This document shows positions 35,784-44,713 of a stretch of 64,000 nt of DNA, piece after piece. Numbering within the stretch: the stretch's first letter is position 1; each line of letters starts with the position of its first letter. The stretch is from NCBI RefSeq assembly GCF_030056705.1, contig NZ_JASHIC010000004.1, positions 267,364 to 331,363 of the forward strand, in the 5' to 3' direction. The notes beneath the pieces were generated by a model, which worked only from the letters and a program-made list of their open reading frames with translations, was not told where the DNA came from and searched no databases. Both the position numbers and the translations under genes were made by a program. The stretch is from Flectobacillus longus (GTDB lineage Bacteria > Bacteroidota > Bacteroidia > Cytophagales > Spirosomataceae).

Positions 35784-38393
35784 CTATCTTGGACGACCAC
35801 CGCCTCCGCTTGGCATACTGCCACCGCCTTGAGACTGACCGCCACCATTACCGCCGCCGTTATTATCGCCACCGCCATCTTTCAAGTCATCATTACTAAC
35901 TGATTTCTTGCGTTTTGGAGCGTCGAACGACATTTTACCAATACGATAACTGAAGTTAATCTTGAAGTTCATGTTACGCATGGTATTAGTACTATTCTGA
36001 GTAATGATAGGTGAGTTAATTTCGCTATGAATTTTGAAGCCATTTGGTGTAAAGAAGTTTTCTGCACCAAAACCAATACTTCCTTTCTTGTCTTTGAAAT
36101 CTTTCTTCACGCTCAAGCTATAGATACCAAATCCTCCTTGGAAACCTTGTAGCTGTACTTGTGTTGAGCGATAGAAACCAAATGCTTGCAAGCCCCAGTT
36201 ATTACCCAAATTGTAGCTACCAAAAATACGGTAATTAGCTACCCAACCTGAGTTTGAAGCATTATATAATGGGTTTGGCACATTGTTGGCCAATTTTGCA
36301 TAATACACATCTCCACCCAAACCAACGGTTAACTTATTTGAGAAGTTGATATTTCCGAACGCGTTCATACCATAAGCATCTTGTTTACCGATGTTTTGGT
36401 ACGACGTACGAATAGTATCACCAATTACATCACGAACACTTTCGATACTTCCTGTTGTATTACGTACAAAAGTTGACACCGTCAAGAATGTACCTTTGAT
36501 AGAGGTATTCAAAGTCAATTCGTAGTTGTTTGTGTACTCTGGGCTCAAATTAGGATTACCAGATGAAATATTCAATGGATTTGAAGCATTAACGTTCGGG
36601 TTCAAGAACTGAATCGACGGACGTTGAATACGACGGTTGAAACCTAATTTCAAAGTACTTACACTACCCAACTTACGAGAGATATTCAAACTTGGAACCA
36701 ATACTCCATAAGATGGAATTGACAAAGTTTGGTCTCCACTCTTGAAGTTTGCAGAAATATCAGTGTGCTCATAACGACCACCTACTTTCAAAGTATATAA
36801 TTTTGATAAAGTAGCTGTATATGATAAGTACGCCGCTGCAATATTTTGAGTATAATTAAATACGTTTGATGCTGTCGATGAGCTTGTAGTTGGTACATAA
36901 GCACCTGTTGCTCCCTGAGCAGTGAAATATTGATAATCTGAATTTACTGTTCTGAAAATTCCTTTAGCACCAATTTCAACCAATTGTGTTTTAGTAATTG
37001 GCGTTTGGTAATCTGCCTGAACTGTTACTTCTTGGTTATAACTATCGTTATTGTTTTTCAAACGACTTGTTACGCTATTATCAGTCAAGTTCAACAAATT
37101 ATTCACAAAGTCATTAGTACGGTTGTTACGGCTAAATTGCGTCAACAAACTAAATTCTTGTTGTGGTTTTTTGAACGTATGAGTATAGTCGATATTCGCA
37201 TCAATCGTTCCTGACAAATCTTTTGTATTAACATCACGAAGAGTTTTTGACATCAATGTTGAAGCAGAATAGCTTTGGCTCAACAGTCCGTCTTGATAGC
37301 TATTTTGATTACGAACACCATAACGAACCGATGCCGTGATAGCATTATACTTGTTGATATCCCAATCCCAGCCCAACTGGTAGCTACCAAACAAACCATT
37401 GCTACGAGTATCAGCACTCTGAGTGTTCAACGTTTGTTTTCCGTTGTTAGTAGTAAGTTGGCTGTTTTCGAATGTACCATTTACATTATAGTTTGAACGA
37501 CCAAATCCACCTAACGAGAAGCCCATATTACCTTTACGATAATTTCCATTCAATGAAAGGTTTGCACCACGAATACCTACACTTGAATCCATGTTCAAGG
37601 TCAAACCTTGCAAATTGTTTTTCTTTGTAATGATATTGATAATACCTGAAGACCCTTCCGCATCGTATTTTGCTGAAGGAGAAGTGATTACTTCTACCGA
37701 CTTAATCATATCAGCAGGAATTTGCTTCAAGGCGTCTGCAATACTTGTTGCTACAATGGTCGATGGTTTGTTGTTAATCAATACACGAACATTTGAGCTA
37801 CCACGCAACGACACATTACCATCTAAGTCAACCGAAAGCATTGGTACTTTACGTAATACGTCTGAAGCATCGCCACCTTTTGAGGTAGCATCACGTTCTG
37901 CGTTATACACCAAACGGTCTACTTTGTCTTCGATAACTGCTTTTTGACCTTCTACAGTCACTTCTTGTAAAACCTGATTTGACTGACTCAAACGAATTAC
38001 ACCCAAATCAATTTCGTCATTTTTATTCTGAATTTTTACAGGAATTTTCTTAGACTGATAACCTAAGAAAGACACTGAAAGAACATAATCCCCCACTGCA
38101 ATTTTATTGATGGTAAATTTACCTTTTTCGTCGGCAACAGTACCGTCAACTGGTTTATTGGTAGTTTTACTCAATAATGCAACACTCGCAAATTCAACTG
38201 CCTTTGTAGCTGCCGAATCAATCACAAAGCCAACAATTTTTGCAGACCCTTTTGGCGCAGCTTGTGCTGTTCCAGGTATTGCCTGTTGTTGTGGCTGCTG
38301 ACGCTGTCCTCCTCCCATTCCCGCACCAGGGAACTGCGCCATAGTATTAAACCCTATAAAACTTAATACTGAAAACAATAAAACTTTTTTCAT
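35784..38393 (-). CDS. TonB-dependent receptor-like outer-membrane barrel protein 1
   Basis: 869 residues. Signal peptide ends MAQ (18-20), followed by a Gly/Gln/Pro-rich segment. A carboxypeptidase-like regulatory domain lies at about 50-145 (KIVGFVIDSAATKAVEFASV, VSFLGYQSKKI), then a plug (DVLRKVPMLSVDLDGNVSLR, LINNKPSTIV, VEVITSPSAKYDAEGSSG, IINIITKKN) and a large barrel. After the last strand a Gly-rich tail of about 35 residues ends GGGGRPR. This is the outer_membrane_beta-barrel_3 class; no TonB box is evident, so transport is unproven. It is a close paralogue of the protein at 60849-63428. Confidence 0.9.
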   Translation of the reverse strand: MKKVLLFSVLSFIGFNTMAQFPGAGMGGGQRQQPQQQAIPGTAQAAPKGSAKIVGFVIDSAATKAVEFASVALLSKTTNKPVDGTVADEKGKFTINKIAVGDYVLSVSFLGYQSKKIPVKIQNKNDEIDLGVIRLSQSNQVLQEVTVEGQKAVIEDKVDRLVYNAERDATSKGGDASDVLRKVPMLSVDLDGNVSLRGSSNVRVLINNKPSTIVATSIADALKQIPADMIKSVEVITSPSAKYDAEGSSGIINIITKKNNLQGLTLNMDSSVGIRGANLSLNGNYRKGNMGFSLGGFGRSNYNVNGTFENSQLTTNNGKQTLNTQSADTRSNGLFGSYQLGWDWDINKYNAITASVRYGVRNQNSYQDGLLSQSYSASTLMSKTLRDVNTKDLSGTIDANIDYTHTFKKPQQEFSLLTQFSRNNRTNDFVNNLLNLTDNSVTSRLKNNNDSYNQEVTVQADYQTPITKTQLVEIGAKGIFRTVNSDYQYFTAQGATGAYVPTTSSSTASNVFNYTQNIAAAYLSYTATLSKLYTLKVGGRYEHTDISANFKSGDQTLSIPSYGVLVPSLNISRKLGSVSTLKLGFNRRIQRPSIQFLNPNVNASNPLNISSGNPNLSPEYTNNYELTLNTSIKGTFLTVSTFVRNTTGSIESVRDVIGDTIRTSYQNIGKQDAYGMNAFGNINFSNKLTVGLGGDVYYAKLANNVPNPLYNASNSGWVANYRIFGSYNLGNNWGLQAFGFYRSTQVQLQGFQGGFGIYSLSVKKDFKDKKGSIGFGAENFFTPNGFKIHSEINSPIITQNSTNTMRNMNFKINFSYRIGKMSFDAPKRKKSVSNDDLKDGGGDNNGGGNGGGQSQGGGSMPSGGGGRPR

Positions 38394-38946
38394 GATGATA
38401 TTTTAGAAAGCCCTGAACTTTATGTTCAAATAGATGACAAATTTGTTGATAAGTATTAATTAAGTATAAACAAAAAGTATCAGTGGTTCGATTAAAAGAT
38501 AAATGGACGTTCGCCCAAATATTGCCTATTGACAGTTTTAGAACACAAAAGTTGCACTGAAAGATGGGACATAAGGTCACTTTTCGACCAAACAAAATAA
38601 TTCATCGGTGAATAACATTAATCAAAGGACTTGTTTATTCGCTTCATGCAAGGTGTTTATTTTCAGGCTCTACTATCTTAGAATCTTCAAATTTAATACA
38701 TCTATCTTTCTTTTTTATCAGTTATTATAGGGGTAAGCCTACCAATGTCGAATGATAAATTAAAGGTAAATAAGAAAGCTGATATCAGGTACTTGATGAT
38801 ACATTTATGATTTAAGTGAAGCTTTTTTAGACGTGTTTCCCAAAGATAGGTTGAAAATAAACCCTAAATTCGCCTTGTAATTTTCGCAACATCAATTGAA
38901 GAATATTAAAACTAATGCCTTACAACTAACCACCCTTTCATATTAT
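38394..38946. other. Intergenic gap of 553 bases between divergent genes
   Basis: AT-rich. Contains the 5' regions of TonB receptor 1 (minus) and GNAT (plus); a TAATTTTC at about 38870 could be a -7 box for the latter. No repeat family member or gene was recognised. Confidence 0.4.
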
Positions 38947-39501
38947 ATGGCAATTTTTCACACTCATAGGCTCAGACTTCAAGCATTAAAGCATAATGAA
39001 TTACTGATTTGGCATCGTCATGGTCGCGAGGCTCTTGAAAAACATTTGGGTCTTATTCCATCGTCTTGGCAAATAGAACCTTTTTTTGAAGCAGAAACCC
39101 TCGAAGCGCTCGAACATTTCTGGATTCCGATGGCACAAATATTTCCCTGGGATTTTGCATGGTATTCTAATTGGGAAATTATTCTTGAAGAAGAAAATCG
39201 CTCGATTGGTGGCATTGGGTTTTCGGGTTTGCCAGATGATAACGGCACAACAATGGTTGGCTACTTTATAGATATGCCCTATCGTAACAAAGGATATGCC
39301 TCAGAGGCGTTGAAAGGGCTTATAGACTGGGCCAAACAAGATACAGCTATCGTACAAATTTTGGCAGATACTCCTGTTGACAATACAAGTTCAGGAAAAG
39401 TGTTAGAAAAAAATGGCTTTCAACAATTTGGCGAAATCGAAGAAGTAGAACATATCGAAACAATCTTAGTTAGACACTGGAAGTTGAATATTAGTCGTTA
39501 G
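38947..39501 (+). CDS. GNAT family N-acetyltransferase
   Basis: 184 residues from the ATG at 38947 (MAIFHTHRLRLQAL, a typical RimJ/RimL-like opening); a TTG 51 bases upstream would extend it without reason. The acetyl-CoA segment is DMPYRNKGYASEALKGLIDW, with NTSSGKVLEKNGFQQFGE as the final motif. Substrate unknown. The stop codon TAG coincides with the first of two 12-base direct repeats that bracket a MITE-like element. Confidence 0.9.
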   Translation: MAIFHTHRLRLQALKHNELLIWHRHGREALEKHLGLIPSSWQIEPFFEAETLEALEHFWIPMAQIFPWDFAWYSNWEIILEEENRSIGGIGFSGLPDDNGTTMVGYFIDMPYRNKGYASEALKGLIDWAKQDTAIVQILADTPVDNTSSGKVLEKNGFQQFGEIEEVEHIETILVRHWKLNISR

Positions 39502-39665
39502 GGCTGTATGAAGGATTTCCAACTATTGAGGATTTGGGATTTCTGATTTCGGAAATAGAGAAAAACATTTTTGTTTTTACAAAATACAGAAGGTTACGAT
39601 TCTGAAATACAACATTCGATATAAATGGTTTTATATCCCTTCGTACACGACTAATTAGTCGTTAG
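39490..39665. repeat. MITE-like element copy B4 bracketed by 12-bp direct repeats
   Basis: ATTAGTCGTTAG occurs at 39490-39501 and 39654-39665. The element between has inverted ends (CTGTATGAAGGAT against ATCCCTTCGTAC) and GGGATTTCTGATTTCGGAAAT plus TTCTGAAATACAACATTCGA, the inverse of copy B1. The first repeat includes the GNAT stop codon. The 14-base palindrome CGACTAATTAGTCG marks the right junction. Confidence 0.65.
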
Positions 39666-39945
39666 TATCATTTTTTCACAATTCTCTTGTAATAATTTTT
39701 CAAAAAAAAATCCCTTACTTCGCAATCTAATTCAACCCATCTTTCGTATGTCTGTGTAGATTCAGAGGATTTGGAAATGTGCTTTTCATTTTTTTAAAAA
39801 AAATCTAAAAATTTTCAGATATACTGTGACTTCTCTCAGTTTCATACGTTAAATGAGTAGTTTTCATAGTAGAAATAGGTTTTGTGGAATAGTATTTCAA
39901 AATCTAATAAGCAAAACTATATTTTGGTGTGTTAGTGATACAATC

Positions 39946-39980
39946 TTGGCGGGCTCTAGTAGGGTTCGCCAAATTTTTTT
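39946..39980 (+). terminator. Orphan intrinsic terminator in the gap before argF'
   Basis: TTGGCG / CGCCAA outer stem with an inner CTCT / AGGG pairing, then seven T. No gene ends upstream within 445 bases on this strand, so it ends either a small RNA or an early-terminated leader of the arginine cluster. The remaining parts of the 39502-40203 gap are AT-rich. Confidence 0.6.
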
Positions 39981-40098
39981 ATACCCAGTTTATCCTTCAA
40001 TTTGAGTATTTATCCAAAAATCTTCACAAAAAGTGGCAATAAGCCATTAAAATCAAGGAGTTTTACAAAAATCCTAACGTGAATCTCATATTTAGGAA

Positions 40099-40106
40099 TA
40101 ACTTTG
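40099..40106 (+). promoter_or_regulatory. Candidate -7 element for argF'
   Basis: TAACTTTG, 98 bases before the ATG; -33 box weak. If used, transcription starts after the orphan terminator. Confidence 0.4.
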
Positions 40107-40203
40107 TAGTTTGAATTCAAGACAATCGCAATGTCGAAGAATCATCTTTCAATCAATTGTTCCATTTAAAACTTGCAACGAACTGCTATCGGATATTTAA
40201 AAA

Positions 40204-41178
40204 ATGAGAAACTTCCTTTCAGTTAAAGATGCTGTTGATGTTCAGGCTCTAGTTAAAGAAGCCCTTCTATATAAAAAAACTCCTTATGCTGACAAGCATT
40301 TGGGTAAAAACAGGACCATGGGTCTCTTGTTTTTTAACTCAAGTTTACGAACACGCTTAAGTACTCAACGTGCAGCTCAAAACTTAGGTTTGGAACTAAT
40401 CGTGATGAACGTCGGACAAGATAGCTGGGGGTTGGAGTTTGAAGATGGTGCAATTATGAATGGCAACAAAGCCGAGCACATCAAAGAAGCCGCACCCGTA
40501 GTAGGACAATATTGTGATATTGTTGGTATTCGTAGTTTCCCTAGTTTGGTTGACCGTGAAGAAGACTATTCCGAAAACGTCATGAATCAGTTTGTTAAAC
40601 ATACTGGTCGTCCGATTTTGAGCTTAGAATCGGCTACTCGTCACCCATTACAGTCTTTGGCTGACTTGATTACAATCGAGGAACTCAAGACAAAGCCTCG
40701 TCCTAAAGTGGTTTTGACATGGGCACCCCACGTAAAAGCGCTTCCTCAAGCAGTACCAAACTCTTTTGCAGAATGGATGAATGCTGCTGATGTGGATTTT
40801 GTTATCACACACCCTGAAGGGTACGAACTTGCTCCTGAGTTTGTAGGTAACGCCAAAGTAACTTACAATCAAGAAGAGGCATTCAAAGATGCAGATTTTA
40901 TTTATGCTAAAAACTGGTCATCTTATTCTCAATATGGTCAAATCCTAAATCAAGACCCATCTTGGATGGTGACAACGGATAAAATGAACTTGACCAACAA
41001 CGCCAAATTCATGCACTGCTTGCCAGTACGTCGCAACGTGGTAGTCGAAGATGCCGTATTAGATTCGCCCAACTCAGTGGTTGTACAACAAGCTGGTAAC
41101 CGTGTATGGTCAGCACAAGTTGTAATCAAACAAATGCTTCTGAGTATTATCCGTGAAGAAAGCCCGTACTTGTTTTAA
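40204..41178 (+). CDS. argF': N-acetyl/N-succinyl-L-ornithine carbamoyltransferase
   Basis: 324 residues, the Bacteroidota branch of transcarbamylases that carbamoylate acylated ornithine in arginine synthesis. The carbamoyl-phosphate loop is FFNSSLRTRLSTQ (43-55), followed by SATRHPLQSLADL and MHCLPVRRNVVV. Overall it is most like the Bacteroides fragilis N-succinylornithine enzyme. At the position that sets the acyl preference (Pro90 in that enzyme, Glu92 in the Xanthomonas acetyl form) this protein has Ala90, in NGNKAEHIKEA. First gene of an argF'-argB-X-argE-argH series. Confidence 0.93.
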   Translation: MRNFLSVKDAVDVQALVKEALLYKKTPYADKHLGKNRTMGLLFFNSSLRTRLSTQRAAQNLGLELIVMNVGQDSWGLEFEDGAIMNGNKAEHIKEAAPVVGQYCDIVGIRSFPSLVDREEDYSENVMNQFVKHTGRPILSLESATRHPLQSLADLITIEELKTKPRPKVVLTWAPHVKALPQAVPNSFAEWMNAADVDFVITHPEGYELAPEFVGNAKVTYNQEEAFKDADFIYAKNWSSYSQYGQILNQDPSWMVTTDKMNLTNNAKFMHCLPVRRNVVVEDAVLDSPNSVVVQQAGNRVWSAQVVIKQMLLSIIREESPYLF

Positions 41179-41180
41179 TG

Positions 41181-41212
41181 GTGATTGAGTGCATGAGTGA
41201 TTGAGTGATAAT
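41181..41212 (+). repeat. Octad-array repeat, copy C4
   Basis: GGTGATT, GAGTGCAT, GAGTGATT, GAGTGATA in series, directly behind the argF' stop codon. Confidence 0.65.
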
Positions 41213-41258
41213 CATTTTCGCCCACTCCTCCACAACTCCATCAATCTATCATATTTTC

Positions 41259-41288
41259 AAATGTACAGGTCTCATGGTCTGTACATTT
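41259..41288 (+). terminator. Hairpin between argF' and argB
   Basis: AAATGTACAG / CTGTACATTT arms followed by a broken T-run (TTGTTGTTT). It may attenuate rather than fully stop read-through into argB. Confidence 0.5.
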
Positions 41289-41356
41289 GTTGTTTAATAG
41301 CTATGGCATAAAAAACTATAGCAAAATCTCTGTTCAACCAAATCAAAATAATCTTT

Positions 41357-42139
41357 ATGAAACTCACTGTTGTGAAAATTGGGGGTAATGTAATTGATAA
41401 CCCAACACTATGTAGTCAATTTTTATCTGATTTTGCTCAAATTGCTGGTCATAAAATTTTGGTTCATGGTGGTGGCAAAATCGCTACTCAAATTGCTGAA
41501 AAATTAGGAATCGAAACAGTAATGGTGGAAGGTCGACGTATCACAGACCAAGCTATGCTCAATGTCGTAACAATGGTGTATGGTGGTTTGGTAAACAAGA
41601 GCCTCGTAGCTCAATTACAAAAATTTGGCACTAATGCCATTGGTTTGACGGGCGCTGATGGTGGCGTTATTCTTTCTAAGAAACGCCCTGTAAAAGAAAT
41701 AGACTACGGTTTTGTAGGAGACATTGAGCGTGTAGATGCAGGACAAATTGCAGGAATGATTTCGCAAGGATTAACTCCTGTATTCGCCCCGTTGACTTAT
41801 GACCTCGATGGCAATATGCTCAATACCAATGCTGACACACAAGCACAAGCATTAGCAACGGCCATGTCTCAAGAATTTGAGGTCAACTTGGTGTACTGTT
41901 TTGAGAAAAAAGGCGTACTTTCGAATCCTGACGATGACGACTCTGTGATTGCTCAGTTACAACCTGAGGAATATACTGCTTACAAAGCTACTGGCGCTAT
42001 CAACAAGGGAATGATTCCCAAACTAGATAATGCTTTCAAAGCACTTGACGAAGGAGTTAAACAAGTAACTATATGTCATGCCAAAGAAGTTCTTGCCGCT
42101 GTCAGCGAAGGTAACGCTGGGACAAAGCTAACGATATAA
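41357..42139 (+). CDS. argB: N-acetylglutamate kinase
   Basis: 260-residue amino-acid kinase fold enzyme phosphorylating N-acyl-glutamate. KIGGNVIDN (7-15), LVHGGGKIATQIAEKLG (35-51) and the late ATGAINKGMIPKLDNAF match ArgB; the protein is the short, probably arginine-insensitive type without the N-terminal helix. In Bacteroides-type pathways the substrate may be N-succinylglutamate. 178 bases after argF'. Confidence 0.93.
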   Translation: MKLTVVKIGGNVIDNPTLCSQFLSDFAQIAGHKILVHGGGKIATQIAEKLGIETVMVEGRRITDQAMLNVVTMVYGGLVNKSLVAQLQKFGTNAIGLTGADGGVILSKKRPVKEIDYGFVGDIERVDAGQIAGMISQGLTPVFAPLTYDLDGNMLNTNADTQAQALATAMSQEFEVNLVYCFEKKGVLSNPDDDDSVIAQLQPEEYTAYKATGAINKGMIPKLDNAFKALDEGVKQVTICHAKEVLAAVSEGNAGTKLTI

Positions 42140-42243
42140 ATTTTGGTATCACGCCATAGTTTTTTGATAGTCAGCAATTTACACATTCTGATTACTAAGG
42201 CTCGATGGCTCAATGCTACATTATTATTCTTCATTTTATTTCT

Positions 42244-43176
42244 ATGAAAAGCAAAGGTCTACTTTTTGGTATTGCCATTGGCGACTCTCTTGGTGTTCCT
42301 GTCGAGTTTATGAGTCGTAAACACCTCAAGGCACATCCTGTGGAAGGTATGCGTGCCTACGGGACTCATCACCAGCCAGCAGGTACTTGGTCAGACGATA
42401 CCTCCCTATCTTTTTGCTTAGCCGAACAACTTATCGAAGGTTTTGACCTAGATGGTCTAGCCAAAAAGTTTTGCGACTGGTACGATAATGGTTACTGGAC
42501 CGCACATGGTGCTTTTTTTGATGTGGGTATCGCCACACGAAATGCCATAGATAGACTATTAAAAGGTGTTTCACCACATAGCTCAGGAGAGTGCGACGAG
42601 TACTCTAACGGAAATGGCTCTTTGATGCGAACATTACCAGTGGTATATTATACGCAAAACAAGTCTATTGAAGAGCGCTGTAGTGTTATCAAAATGGTAT
42701 CAGGTATTACTCACGGGCACACTCGCACGCTAATAGGTTGTTTTTTTGTTACTGAGTATTTGCTCAATTTGATGAAAGGCAAAGAAAAACATGAAGCCTA
42801 TAGCATTACTCAAAATACCGTGAGAGATTATCTGTTATCGGTACAAGTAAAACCCGCAGAATTAGAATTATATAGTAGACTTCTTTTTGACGATATTTCT
42901 AAAATTGATGAAAGTGAAATTTTTTCTTCTGGCTATATCTTACATACTTTAGAGGCTTCTCTTTGGGCTTTTTTAACAACAGATGACTTCAAATCCGCTG
43001 TTTTGAGAGGAGTCAATCTAGGTGATGATACCGATACTATCGGAAGTGTTACTGGAGGAATTGCAGGCTTCTATTATGGTTTTGAGCAAATTCCTAGCGA
43101 ATGGATTGAACAGTTAGCTAAAAAAGAAGAAATTGGCGATTTGGCTAGTAGATTTTCAGCAAAATTTGGTCAATAA
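42244..43176 (+). CDS. ADP-ribosylglycohydrolase family protein
   Basis: 310 residues from the ATG at 42244 (MKSKGLLFGIAIGDSLG). A longer in-frame start at 42205 adds a hydrophobic 13-residue extension that looks spurious. DraG/ARH-like fold: GDSLGVPVEF, the metal-binding SDDTS (50-54) and the closing NLGDDTDTIGSVTGGIAG with the paired aspartates. Such enzymes remove ADP-ribose from arginine or other groups. It interrupts an otherwise arginine-biosynthetic series; a role in that pathway is not established. Confidence 0.9.
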   Translation: MKSKGLLFGIAIGDSLGVPVEFMSRKHLKAHPVEGMRAYGTHHQPAGTWSDDTSLSFCLAEQLIEGFDLDGLAKKFCDWYDNGYWTAHGAFFDVGIATRNAIDRLLKGVSPHSSGECDEYSNGNGSLMRTLPVVYYTQNKSIEERCSVIKMVSGITHGHTRTLIGCFFVTEYLLNLMKGKEKHEAYSITQNTVRDYLLSVQVKPAELELYSRLLFDDISKIDESEIFSSGYILHTLEASLWAFLTTDDFKSAVLRGVNLGDDTDTIGSVTGGIAGFYYGFEQIPSEWIEQLAKKEEIGDLASRFSAKFGQ

Positions 43177-43231
43177 ATACAACGTTTTAACATAGTAAGT
43201 AATCGTGCAGAATAAGATTTAAGTTATTTGT

Positions 43232-43323
43232 TTAGGCACTAGGCAACAGGCACAAGGCAAAGAGTGTTAAGATGTTTTTAATAACCACAGCCATGCTTTT
43301 TTCCAAAGCCCACCGCCGAAAGC
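43232..43323 (-). repeat. Heptad-array interspersed repeat, copy A4 (inverted)
   Basis: On the minus strand: GGCTTTGGAAAAAAGCATGG, TGTGGTTATTAAAAACAT, CTCTT, then heptads TGCCTTG, TGCCTGT, TGCCTAG, TGCCTAA. Aligns with copies A2 and A5 in the opposite orientation. Takes up a third of the 43177-43503 gap. Confidence 0.7.
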
Positions 43324-43431
43324 CGTTACCTGACAGCGAAATGCCCAATCATGCAATCTTACTTAACAAGCAAATATTGACAGGCTTGTTATCTCAAAAG
43401 TCGGCACATTTTTGAATTCTTTTGTTGGATG

Positions 43432-43463
43432 TTTGCTTAACAAAAGTGTTCATGATAATTTCG
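43432..43463 (+). promoter_or_regulatory. Candidate promoter of argE
   Basis: TTTG, exactly 20 bases, TAATTTCG, ending 40 bases before the ATG. It would let argE-argH be transcribed apart from argF'-argB. Confidence 0.55.
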
Positions 43464-43503
43464 ACCCAAAATTTTTATTTTTATCTCAAACGGGCTGATT
43501 CCA

Positions 43504-44586
43504 ATGACCCTACAAGAACAATTAACCCAAGATGCTATTGGGTTGTTAAAACAATTGATTGCCACGCAATCATTTAGTCGTGAAGAGGACAAAACAGGCG
43601 ATATTCTTGAAGAGTTTTTCAGAGAAAGAAATATTCCTTTTAGAAGAAAAATCAATAACCTGTGGGCACGCAATCAGCATTTTAATCCCGAACTTCCTAC
43701 CGTATTACTCAATTCTCATCACGATACCGTAAAACCTAATCCTAAATGGACACTAGACCCTTTTGAGCCGGTAGTTCAGGAAGGTAAATTATTTGGCTTA
43801 GGTAGCAACGATGCAGGTGGATGCTTGGTAAGTCTTTTAGCAACGTTTTGTTATTTCTATCATCGCAGCGACCTCAAATATAATGTCTTATTTGTGGCAT
43901 CTGCCGAAGAAGAAATTTCGGGCGTAAATGGGTTGGAATTACTTCTTAAGGATAATGATTTGCCTGAAATAGATTTTGCTATCGTAGGCGAACCCACGCA
44001 AATGCACTTGGCTATTGCCGAAAAAGGTTTGATGGTTGTAGATTGTATTGCCCACGGAAAAGCTGGACATGCTGCTCGTGAAGAAGGCGATAATGCCATT
44101 TATAAAGCCATCAAAGATATTAAATGGATTAAAAACTATCAGTTTCCAAAAGTTTCGCCAGTACTTGGTCCTATCAAAATGTCAGTAACAGTTATCAATG
44201 CAGGCAAGCAACATAATGTAGTGCCAGATAGCTGTACTTTTACCATTGACTGTCGTGTAACTGAGCAATATACTTTAGAGGAAATATTAGAAACAATTCG
44301 TCAAAATATTGAATCAGAGGCTATTCCTCGTTCTATTCGATTGAAGCCTTCGTCGATTCCAATGGAGCATCCAATTGTTCTAGCTGGGTTAGCATTAGGT
44401 CGTGAAACCTACGGTTCGCCAACTACTTCAGACCAAGCGGTTTTATCATGTCAATCACTAAAACTAGGTCCTGGACATTCTGAACGCTCACACACAGCCG
44501 ATGAATTTATCTACCTTTCTGAAATAGAAGAAGGTATTGATTTGTACATCAAAATGTTGAAACAAACTATTGTAGCAAATATTTAA
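43504..44586 (+). CDS. argE: M20 family acylornithine deacetylase
   Basis: 360-residue di-zinc peptidase of the M20 family. Metal and catalytic residues are visible: SHHDTVKP (71-78), GSNDAGGC (D103), ASAEEEISG (E135/E136), GEPTQMHLA, and the dimerisation domain insert. Location with argF', argB and argH indicates hydrolysis of the N-acyl group from acetyl- or succinyl-ornithine/citrulline. Acetylcitrulline deacetylase is the likely exact role when transcarbamylation happens on the acylated substrate. Preceded by its own promoter. Confidence 0.9.
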   Translation: MTLQEQLTQDAIGLLKQLIATQSFSREEDKTGDILEEFFRERNIPFRRKINNLWARNQHFNPELPTVLLNSHHDTVKPNPKWTLDPFEPVVQEGKLFGLGSNDAGGCLVSLLATFCYFYHRSDLKYNVLFVASAEEEISGVNGLELLLKDNDLPEIDFAIVGEPTQMHLAIAEKGLMVVDCIAHGKAGHAAREEGDNAIYKAIKDIKWIKNYQFPKVSPVLGPIKMSVTVINAGKQHNVVPDSCTFTIDCRVTEQYTLEEILETIRQNIESEAIPRSIRLKPSSIPMEHPIVLAGLALGRETYGSPTTSDQAVLSCQSLKLGPGHSERSHTADEFIYLSEIEEGIDLYIKMLKQTIVANI

Positions 44587-44678
44587 TGAGTGATTGAGTG
44601 AATGGTGATTGAGTGATTGTGAATAGAGTTTTTTTCAATTTAAAAATCACTAAATCACTCAATCACCAATTCACTCAA
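44587..44678. repeat. Octad-array hairpin between argE and argH, copy C5
   Basis: Left arm TGAGTGATTGAGTGAATGG then TGATTGAGTGATTG; right arm AATCACTAAATCACTCAATC then ACCAATTCACTCA. Arms of about 33 bases begin directly after the argE stop codon and end 35 bases before argH. Confidence 0.75.
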
Positions 44679-44713
44679 CACTAAACTCCAACACTTAAAA
44701 CTCAAGATTCAAA

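Noticed and set aside
39853..40005. 50-codon frame spanning the orphan terminator
   Set aside because: Considered as a leader peptide for arginine attenuation; its few Arg codons are scattered and the stop lies after the terminator, so it does not fit an attenuator peptide.
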